Assembly (NCBI GenBank): GCA_016256075.1
Contig: SDVU01000220.1
Coordinates: 1-17,097 of the forward strand
DNA from: Dictyocoela muelleri
Taxonomy: Eukaryota > Microsporidia
Length of the DNA: 17,097 nt
Direction of reading: 5' to 3'
This document shows, one piece after another, positions 8,728 to 15,638 of the stretch. Every line of letters begins with the position of its first letter. The first letter of the stretch is position 1. Position numbers and translations under genes: made by a program. The notes below the pieces were generated by a model. It saw nothing but the letters and a program-made list of their open reading frames with translations. It was not told the origin of the DNA and ran no database searches.

Positions 8728-9396
8728 GCGAGTTTCTGGTTTTTTTGCCCTGATATCTGGACCCGGAAACTCCCAAAAAATTTTCTGAATATTTTTTATT
8801 AAAAAATTATTTTTAAATAATTTTGTTTTTTAAATTATATCTAGACAATTTTATTAAAAATTATTCAGATATATATTATATGATGACGATATCCATAATT
8901 GTAAACCTAAAGTTGTCTCTTCTTGAGGTCTTTAGACCTTTGGTTCTCGGCGATTCTATATTACGCTCTTCTAGGCCACCCAGAGGCACAGCTGTATACG
9001 CTATTTTTATTTTATCAATGACTTAACAGGATAAAGATTATTAATAGCTTTTTCATGATTTTCAATTTTTTATTTTCACTACTTAATTGCCGAGATGCGT
9101 CGCTGCACTATCATCACACCTGGAGAGTCTTCTGATTCGTCGTCAAGTTAAACCAATTCTTAATCAGGTATACTACACTAGAACAGCAGTATATTATACT
9201 ATAGCTCTATAGTTATTGACCGCTTGATTTCAGTCCCAATTATTTATTAAAGTTAAGTCAACAGGATTTGAATCTCGAACCTTGTTTTTTAAATTCAAAA
9301 GTGAAAATACTCAGCTAATTGGCTCAATTATTCAGAAATAGCTTTTGAGACGAGTTTCCGGATTCAGATTTCTTAGCGAAAACCGGAAACTCTCGA
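8728..9396. mobile_element. Inverted-repeat element with hairpin ends
   Basis: The left end has GAGTTTCTGG...CCGGAAACTC (8730-8772). The right end has GAGTTTCCGG...CCGGAAACTC (9352-9392). Each end is a hairpin of about 40 bases, and the two ends are also inverted repeats of each other over about 50 bases. The SINE-like copy A lies inside. The element is bracketed at some distance by the 62-bp direct repeats (8641-8702 and 9429-9490). No transposase is present. Exact limits are uncertain by 10-20 bases. Confidence 0.65.
8870..9330 (-). repeat. tRNA-headed SINE-like repeat, copy A
   Basis: Read on the minus strand, the head contains an A-box-like TAGCTGAGTATT (9308-9319) and B-box-like GATTCAAATCC and GGTTCGAGATTC (about 9264-9281), as in tRNA-derived SINEs. 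The body, about 380 bases, aligns along its whole length with copy B at 11250-11695: shared AAGCGGTCAATAACTATA, TTCTAGTGT, TCATTGATAAAA and AATTATGGATAT blocks. Both copies end in the same AATATA-type sequence. SINE identity is inferred from the promoter boxes and the shared body. A poly-A or simple-repeat tail is not clear. Confidence 0.6.
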
Positions 9397-9428
9397 GTCG
9401 AGTTTACGGGCAGCCTATTCGACCTCAT

Positions 9429-9490
9429 GATGATTTGATGTTACGAAATTCATTATGCAGCCGACCCTTTTAGTGGCTATGAGTGTCTTA
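9429..9490 (+). repeat. Right 62-bp direct repeat
   Basis: Second copy of 8641-8702, with about ten differences. It follows the inverted-repeat element and is followed by ordinary AT-rich sequence. Confidence 0.8.
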
Positions 9491-9803
9491 TAATTTAAAC
9501 AAAAAGAATAAAGGGTATAGCAACAAGATACAAATATCCCAGATTATTGTCAATTATGAATATTTTCATCCTGAATATTAAGCTTAATTCATACTAAATT
9601 AATTTTTAAAGAGTCAAAAAAATAGTAAACCCGAAATATTATCGTTCGGTCATTTTAATTGATTAATTTTCCATCTAAAATATTTTTATAATGAAACATA
9701 AAGTTCATTTATTCAATAAGATTAACATTTTTTTATAATTCTTTTTATAAAAAAAGAAAGTTTTATTAAAAAACAGTGAATTAAATGACAAATAAAAGTA
9801 CAT
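9491..9803. other. Non-coding AT-rich stretch
   Basis: No open frame of note, no recognisable repeat end and no RNA gene. It separates the repeat cluster from the foldback element. Confidence 0.55.
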
Positions 9804-9821
9804 TAATAAATTTAAACTCTT

Positions 9822-10259
9822 CGGTTCAGTAGCATTAGTCAGAATTCCCGATAGTCAGAATTCCCAATAGTCAGAAAAAAGATTTTTAGATATTGCTCTA
9901 AAATTTGCACATCGAATAGGTTTTTTGCGAATTTTTTTTCTCCATAAATAATATTTTTTTTACATTTTAAAAAGATCTAAAATAAAAAAAAACGATTTTT
10001 ATGGTAAGAAAAATTTGCAAAATATCTCTTCGGTGAGGAGATTTTAAAGCAAGATCTAAGATTTTTTTCTGACTATTGGGAATTCTGACTATCGGTAATT
10101 CTTAGTATCGGGAAGAGACCAAAAAAAATTTAAAAAAATCATTTTTATATGGAGGGGGAATTTTGTCGAGAATATCTTCGATAGGGGATTTTAAAGCAAT
10201 ATCTTAAAATTTCATTTTTTTTTCTGACTATCGGGAATTCTGACTATCGGGAAGACACC
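9822..10259. mobile_element. Foldback element with 18-bp flanking repeats
   Basis: A 438-bp element whose ends carry tandem GTCAGAATTCCCGATA units. The left arm (about 9838-9990) is the inverse of the right arm. The right arm is present twice in tandem: one unit ends at about 10120 (GGGAAGAGACC) and the next at 10259 (GGGAAGACACC), each about 138 bp and each containing GATTTTAAAGCAA. The flanking direct repeat TAATAAATTTAAACTCTT is perfect at 9804-9821 and 10260-10277. There is no coding capacity. Modular ends made of short repeats resemble Foldback-type elements, but 18 bp is a long target duplication for those. Confidence 0.8.
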
Positions 10260-10440
10260 TAATAAATTTAAACTCTTCTTAATATTCAACTTAATATCAA
10301 TATTAATCATTAATGTTATTCAAAATTTTTGATTACTATTTTTAAAGAATGTAATAAAATAAGTTTTTAATCCTTATTAAATTTTAATTAAAATATAAAA
10401 AATATATTAAACTATCAGAATTACTTTGATTTATTTAAAA

Positions 10441-11121
10441 TCAAATCATTTTTTTATTATAATAATCTATATCAAGAATTTGTTTGTCGATATCAGGTAT
10501 CTTATATTTCCTTAATTCATCAAATTCATCTAATTTTGTCGGATAATAAAAAAAACTGATAAAGAAATAAATCATTATTCCTACCAAAATTATAATAAAT
10601 ACTATAAACAAGATTGAAAATATATTTAAATATTTGAACTTCAATTTTTTATCATTAGGATATGTTTTTTCGAATGATGAAAAATTCTTTCGATCTATTT
10701 CATCATTTTTTATCCGTTTTTTATCATTTACATTATATGAATTTTTATCACTATTTTTTAGATTTATACCTTTTTTTAGATTTATACTATTTTTTAGATT
10801 TGTATTATTTTTTAGATTTGTACTTATCGATTTGTATTTTTCAATAGTTAAACCATCTATCTCGTCTTCTTTAGTAATTTTATCATCTTCTGCAACATTT
10901 TTATTCTTATTATACCATCTCATATTCTTTTTACTTTTAGAATTAGGTAATATAGAAATTTCTTTATTTCTATTAAGAACATACTGTTCGTTTCCACGTC
11001 CTATCTGTCTATTTTTATCAGAATTTTTATCTTGTTTTTTAACTTTATTCGAATTTGGTATAGAATTGCCAAATCTCCACCTTGCGCTACTATTTTGTAT
11101 GAAGATAAAAATAGATAACAT
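10441..11121 (-). CDS. Lysine/asparagine-rich single-span membrane protein
   Basis: A 226-residue protein that I do not recognise. A short hydrophobic start (residues 1-9) is followed by a long hydrophilic K/N/D-rich region. At residues 101-124 there are four tandem hexapeptides of the type NLKNSI. One strong membrane span lies at about residues 166-192, and a 34-residue C-terminal tail follows it. The layout suggests a cytoplasmic N-terminal domain anchored by one span near the C terminus (type II or tail-anchored-like). Residues 1-9 could instead be a weak signal peptide. An in-frame TAA directly precedes the ATG, so the frame cannot extend upstream; the next Met is residue 67. The stop is TGA. 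The open frame is uninterrupted amid decayed transposons, which argues for a real gene, but low complexity weakens that. No CCC motif is seen before this ATG. Function unknown. Confidence 0.6.
   Translation of the reverse strand: MLSIFIFIQNSSARWRFGNSIPNSNKVKKQDKNSDKNRQIGRGNEQYVLNRNKEISILPNSKSKKNMRWYNKNKNVAEDDKITKEDEIDGLTIEKYKSISTNLKNNTNLKNSINLKKGINLKNSDKNSYNVNDKKRIKNDEIDRKNFSSFEKTYPNDKKLKFKYLNIFSILFIVFIIILVGIMIYFFISFFYYPTKLDEFDELRKYKIPDIDKQILDIDYYNKKMI
10750..10821 (-). repeat. Four 18-bp coding repeats
   Basis: Tandem units encode the hexapeptide series NLKNNT, NLKNSI, NLKKGI and NLKNSD inside the membrane-protein gene. The period is 18 bases, so the frame is preserved when copy number changes. 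Confidence 0.75.
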
Positions 11122-11249
11122 TTATGATATAAACATTCTGAATTTCATAATTAATATAATTAATTATGTGACATGTGTCATTAAATGTCATGTTTTAGTA
11201 TTATTAATTTTTTAGTCATGTTTTAAAGATATTTCCATTTAATTTTTAT

Positions 11250-11695
11250 ATTACATACTGGCAATATCCATAATTTGCATTCCGGAGAGTTGTCTCCCTC
11301 TACAGGCTTTAGATCTTTGTTTCCTTGTTTTCAATTCAATATATGTCACTATTAAGCTTACTATACGCACAGAAATATATGTAATTTTCGTTTTATCAAT
11401 GATTCAACAAATACAATTACTTATAGGAGTTTTAAATATTTTTTCATTACTTATTACCAAGTGATGCACATAAACATCATCCACCTAGGAGTGTACCATC
11501 TATTTAACTATAAAAGATTGGACCAATCTTAATCAGCTATACCACACTAGAACAACTGTATATTATACATAATTATATAGTTATTGACCGCTTAATTACA
11601 TTCCCTCATTATTTATTAAAGAGTGATGTCAGCGGGATTCGAACCTTGATGCTTAAATTTTACATTCAAAGGGTGTTAATAACTGAGGTATCTAG
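11250..11695 (-). repeat. tRNA-headed SINE-like repeat, copy B
   Basis: Read on the minus strand, the head has a perfect B box, GGTTCGAATCC (11635-11645), and a degenerate A box, TACCTCAGTTATTA (11677-11690), spaced as in a tRNA gene. The body aligns with copy A at 8870-9330 from the AAGCGGTCAATAACTATA block to the end. The 3' end (low coordinates) reads ATTATGGATATTGCC...GTAATATA, as in copy A. Identity to copy A looks like 65-75%, so both are old. Confidence 0.62.
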
Positions 11696-11862
11696 GCCTA
11701 TAGTATATCATTCATTATGAAAATATATATCAAAAGGTTCAATTTAAAAGCTTTTATATCAAATTATATTTTTTCAGATTATTTCATATAAAAATATTGA
11801 AATTTTATATTATTTTGATCAATAAGGTAAACAGTATTCCCAACTTACGTAATATTATTAAC

Positions 11863-11991
11863 TTTAGTAATGTTACTAAGTTTAGTAATATTACCAAATT
11901 TAGTAATATTACTAAGTTTAGTGATATCAATAAAGTAATATTAATAAAGTGATATTAATAAAGTGATATTAATAAAGTGATATCAATAAAG
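11863..11991. repeat. Compound tandem repeat, 18-bp then 14-bp units
   Basis: Three 18-bp units, TTTAGTAATRTTACYAAR (11863-11916), and one 19-bp transitional unit (to 11935) are followed by four 14-bp units of the type TGATATTAATAAAG (11936-11991). The 14-bp unit looks derived from the last 18-bp unit by loss of TTTAG. It lies in the space between the two host genes. Confidence 0.9.
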
Positions 11992-12149
11992 TAGTTTTTT
12001 AGGGTGGATAACCCGGTGGGTAAACACAATTGGATGCAATTTTAAGTATCATGGATCAAATATCACCGGCTACTTTTAATTAATAATCTGAAAGGTATTG
12101 AGGGGTGAAAATTAAAGCAGTGACAGTTATTTCATTTATATATACCTGA

Positions 12150-12330
12150 CAAGAGTCTAATAAGATAATTAAAAAGAAGAGTCTCACCTAGGTGTGGCGA
12201 GCTGAGTGCGGCGACGCATCTCGACAAAAAGTAAAGAAAAACAAAAGAATTCATGAAAAGCCTCTAATTACCTGTATACTGCAGAACCATTGATAAAACG
12301 ATAATCGCGTATACAGCTAGGGAAATTAGT
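12150..12330 (+). repeat. SINE-like repeat fragment, copy C
   Basis: Plus-strand partial copy of the family. GATAATTAAAAAGAAGAGTC, CGACGCATCTCG, TTCATGAAAA, CATTGATAAAACGATAAT and CGTATACAGCT match the corresponding blocks of copies A and D in order. The tRNA-like head is missing. It lies about 170 bases downstream of the stop of the 696-residue gene, in opposite orientation. Confidence 0.7.
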
Positions 12331-12497
12331 AGTGACAATTACTAATGGACCAGGATCCTGGCATAAAAAACCTTCATTAAGTTACATTAATGAATATCTT
12401 TTTTATGCATTCAAAGTAAATTTTATAAAAAATTATAATAAAGGTATTGCAAAAATAAAAATTATAAAAACGATTAAAACGGTATTTAACAAATTCA

Positions 12498-14588
12498 TTA
12501 AAATTTGTCGCCTTTAAGAATCTTATCAATAGCTAATTTCCTATTATAGTTATCTTCAAAAATTTTCTTAATCAATTTAACAATCTCAATTTTTGAAAAG
12601 ATAATTTCATTTTCATGATACGCGTCAACAATCTGAGACAGACTAAAAGTAAATATTTTCAACAAAGACTCCATTTTTTCAAAATTATAAACCTGCTCTT
12701 TAGAAATACAAATTCTCATTAACCAAATCGTGAGTTCATTCAAATCATTTATATCATCAGCAAATATTTCATCTTTCTGAAATATAAATTTTGTAAAGTC
12801 GTTATAAAGAGCGTCAAATAGACATATTTTAAAGTGATATGCCTTTTCTTCACTCATAAAAAAATCGACTAATTCATAAAAATAGTCTATTTTTTGTTTA
12901 ATAGTCAATTTTGAATTTTCAAGTGATTTAGAGAAATCATCAACTGAAGGTTTGCCAAGATTTAATATTTCCGTGAAAAGTTTATCTTGGACAGATAAAA
13001 GTTCCTTTTTCATGTTTGACAAAATTTTTAAATCTAAAAATATTTTTTGATTTATGTCCATATCAGCACTATCTTTAGAAACATCAATTTTATTTTGTGA
13101 TTTTTGGTTATCATTTTTTATATCAACGATCTCATGATTATCATTTTTTATATCAACGATCTCATGATTATCATTTTTTATATCAACAATCTTAGGATTA
13201 TCATTTTTTATATCAACGATCTTAGGATTATCATTTTTTATATCAACGATCTTAGGATTATCATTTTTTATATCAACGATCTCGGGATTATCATTTTTTA
13301 TATCAACGATCTCGGGATTATCATCAAGGTTTTTTCTTATTTCACGTAATTTCTCCAGAAAATAACTTAAATCATTCAGAAGTGCCATAAAATTGTACAG
13401 GGATCTTTCAACTTTTGATAAATCAAAAAAATTAATTACAGCCTGTTCTACTACACTTTGAATTTTTTGTTTACGTTTTGAAGAAATTTTAATAACTCTT
13501 AAAATTAAATTATAAAAAAATAAACATTCAGTTGTTATTAATTCTGTTTCTACTTCTTTCATCGATCGTCTTTGCTTTGAAATTTTTACAATTTCTTTCA
13601 TCAGAACATCTACCGTCCATTCTTTTGGATTTATTCTTTTTGTTTCTTTCGCAATTATTTCAAGAGGGATATCTTCATTAAGAATTTTAATTATTAAATT
13701 TTCTTCAGCAATATCTTCAATTATTTTTGGCAATTTACAAAATGAAAGCATCTCATAATTATTATTTATCACATCGATTCTCATATTACCGCTATTGTCA
13801 AAAAATTCGTTGATGTAGTCAGATTTAAAGTATTTAGAATTTCTAATTTTAGATTTAAAGTCACTCTCTCCGATAAAACCCTTTTTATATTCCCCATCTT
13901 CAAAAAGTTTATTTTTTAAATTTTTACCAAAATTTAAAAAATAAGATTTTTTATTTTCGAGTACCTGAAAATCATTTAAAAAATAATCAAAAAATAATAT
14001 TTTTATTCTCTTTTTGGTAATTACAAATGTTGTTTTATATTTTAAAAATTTCTTCGGAATCTCAACAAATAAATTATTCATTTTTTGTTCTTTAAGTATC
14101 TCAATATTGGTGTTTTTATTACCCTGAAATTGATCATCTATAAATTGATCATCTTTAAGGAGGTCATCTTTAAAGAGGTCATCTTTAAATTGACGATCTT
14201 CAAATTGATCATCTTTAAAGAGTTCATTTTGGTTGTTATAAAGTCGATCTTTAAACTTTATAAACTTAATTTTGTGATTAACAAATTTTTCAATTTTATT
14301 GTAAATATCAAAATTGTCACTCTTTTTCAAAAGAATTTCAATTTCATCAAAATTTATATTTTCAACATTGGGCTCTTTCAAAATTTTATGTTTTTTGATT
14401 TCAAGATTAATAAGTTCTAATTCAGTTTCTAGTTTTTCTTTTAAACTTAAATCAGGGTCTATTAATTTTTTTTCAAGATTATTTATTTCATCTTCAAGAA
14501 TTTTAATTTCTTTTTTTAGTTTTTTAATATTGCTAAGTGTTTTGATAGCTTCTTTTGATGTATCGTACAATTTTAAAATTTCATCCAT
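12498..14588 (-). CDS. Putative ZW10/Dsl1-like tethering subunit
   Basis: A 696-residue protein, the best host gene here. The N-terminal coiled coil (about residues 12-70) and the helical body fit the ZW10/Dsl1 family, which tethers Golgi-derived vesicles at the ER (NRZ/Dsl1 complex) and in animals also acts at kinetochores. Two segments resemble ZW10: MALLNDLSYFLEKL (residues 401-414), like its LFHNDCMYLAHHLL region, and the C-terminal EIVKLIKKIF...NRKLAIDKI (about 668-690), like its EVRxLIRALFxxTxxRxxAL ending; the helices between them are spaced similarly. The length is close to human ZW10 (779). Two low-complexity insertions are lineage-specific: six pentapeptides KDDQF-like (125-154) and seven decapeptides DNPxIVDIKN (423-492). 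An in-frame TAA 30 bases upstream fixes ATG 14588 as the start; CCCC lies at -14 to -11. There are no membrane spans. The identity rests on remembered motifs and is tentative; the alternative is another coiled-coil tether such as RINT1/Tip20. Confidence 0.75.
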   Translation of the reverse strand: MDEILKLYDTSKEAIKTLSNIKKLKKEIKILEDEINNLEKKLIDPDLSLKEKLETELELINLEIKKHKILKEPNVENINFDEIEILLKKSDNFDIYNKIEKFVNHKIKFIKFKDRLYNNQNELFKDDQFEDRQFKDDLFKDDLLKDDQFIDDQFQGNKNTNIEILKEQKMNNLFVEIPKKFLKYKTTFVITKKRIKILFFDYFLNDFQVLENKKSYFLNFGKNLKNKLFEDGEYKKGFIGESDFKSKIRNSKYFKSDYINEFFDNSGNMRIDVINNNYEMLSFCKLPKIIEDIAEENLIIKILNEDIPLEIIAKETKRINPKEWTVDVLMKEIVKISKQRRSMKEVETELITTECLFFYNLILRVIKISSKRKQKIQSVVEQAVINFFDLSKVERSLYNFMALLNDLSYFLEKLREIRKNLDDNPEIVDIKNDNPEIVDIKNDNPKIVDIKNDNPKIVDIKNDNPKIVDIKNDNHEIVDIKNDNHEIVDIKNDNQKSQNKIDVSKDSADMDINQKIFLDLKILSNMKKELLSVQDKLFTEILNLGKPSVDDFSKSLENSKLTIKQKIDYFYELVDFFMSEEKAYHFKICLFDALYNDFTKFIFQKDEIFADDINDLNELTIWLMRICISKEQVYNFEKMESLLKIFTFSLSQIVDAYHENEIIFSKIEIVKLIKKIFEDNYNRKLAIDKILKGDKF
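13113..13322 (-). repeat. Seven 30-bp coding repeats
   Basis: Perfectly spaced 30-bp units encode DNPEIVDIKN and its variants: two PE, three PK and two HE copies in order. All units keep an identical core, and almost all the differences sit in one six-base spot. This pattern indicates recent expansion by slippage or unequal exchange. It inserts 70 residues between two ZW10-like helical segments. Confidence 0.95.
14127..14216 (-). repeat. Six 15-bp coding repeats
   Basis: Imperfect units encode KDDQF, EDRQF, KDDLF, KDDLL, KDDQF and IDDQF. They form an acidic, probably disordered stretch at residues 125-154, just after the N-terminal coiled coil. Confidence 0.9.
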
Positions 14589-14598
14589 GGAAATTAAA

Positions 14599-14602
14599 GG
14601 GG
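14599..14602 (-). promoter_or_regulatory. CCCC motif before start codon
   Basis: On the minus strand, CCCC lies at -14 to -11 relative to ATG 14588 (context GACCCCTTTAATTTCC). CCC-type motifs at this distance are the described microsporidian gene-start signal. Confidence 0.45.
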
Positions 14603-14626
14603 TCTTTAAATTTAATTACTATCAAT

Positions 14627-14766
14627 GATTTAATTATTTTAGTTATTAATGATTTAGATATTAATGATTTAGATATTTTGATTTAGATATTAATAATTTA
14701 AATATTAATGATTTAGATATTAATGATTTTGATTTTAATGATTTAGTTATTAATGATTTAGATTTT
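14627..14766. repeat. 15-bp tandem repeat upstream of ZW10-like gene
   Basis: About nine imperfect copies of GATTTAGATATTAAT, ending about 40 bases upstream of ATG 14588. Unit length varies slightly in the middle (one truncated unit near 14676). It falls where the promoter of the gene should be. Confidence 0.9.
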
Positions 14767-14833
14767 ACAGAGCTTTTCATAGTTATAGACCCTTTTCTCA
14801 AAGTTATAGATCAGAGGTGGGGAAAGTTTGGCC

Positions 14834-15638
14834 TTTTAAGATTTTAATTTGGCCTTTTTTGACTTTTTTTATTTACATATAAATTAAAATTTTTCAAAAT
14901 CTTGAGTTTAATCATACGTCATAAAATATATTTTTTGGTGCTAGATAAAGTAAAAAATAAATCAATTCATTTGAACTTGCAGCACGCGTGTAAAGAAAAC
15001 AAATTAAATAGGATGATTGATAAAGAATAACGAGAATTTACAAGGAAATAGCAATAATAATTTCTTATTTACGATCTGAGACGAAAATGTAATAATTATC
15101 ATAAAATGCATTCTAAATTAATAATTACTTTTCGATATTGAATCATTTCTCAATTTAGAGATCTTTATAAGATTCTCAAATGTATTTATTTTTACCATAA
15201 ATAAGGTCACGTGGAAAATTATTTGTGACTTAAAAAAGAGGTTTATTCGTGAAATATTAAGCCTTAATTCAGTTTTTTTAGCAATTATACAAAAACTCAA
15301 AATAACTTATTCGAATCGTAACTTTAATAAATTATTAATTGTGTTAAAAAAATTTTAAAAATAGGTTAAACACAAATATCGTTTCGATAAATATTTTAAA
15401 AACATTTCACAACATCTTTTTATAATGGTTAAAGCCGCGCCGTCAAGTGTTTACTTTAAGCTGATAATTAAATTTTTCTTTCTATGTTTTTTTAATCGCA
15501 TGAAAATATTTGTTTATTTTAAAATAAAATATATTTTGCAACCCTTCAATTAATATGAAAGGTTCAATAAAAAACGAAAATCGAAAGTATAAAAACGAGT
15601 GAGAAATACAATATTTTTTTGTTTATGATATAAATAAA
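14834..15638. other. hAT 5' non-coding region
   Basis: AT-rich sequence between the hAT terminus and the first transposase codons. No gene is supported on either strand. A 60-codon open frame on the minus strand (15118-15300) has no family signature. Promoter elements could not be picked out with confidence. Confidence 0.6.

Noticed and set aside
10634-11215. 193-codon plus-strand frame opposite the membrane-protein gene
   Set aside because: It is the shadow of the minus-strand gene. Its F/L/S-rich translation comes from the K/N/D codons on the other strand.
11620-11695. A functional tRNA gene on the minus strand
   Set aside because: The B box is perfect, but the acceptor and other arms do not pair and the A box is degenerate. 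The same body follows the head in a second copy, so a repeat head fits better.
13104-13349. Repeat array as a CRISPR
   Set aside because: The 30-bp units are directly adjacent with no spacers and are in frame inside a long gene, so this is a coding minisatellite.
14085-14628. Two plus-strand frames opposite the 696-residue gene
   Set aside because: Both are antisense shadows of its coiled coil and pentapeptide repeats and have no family signature.
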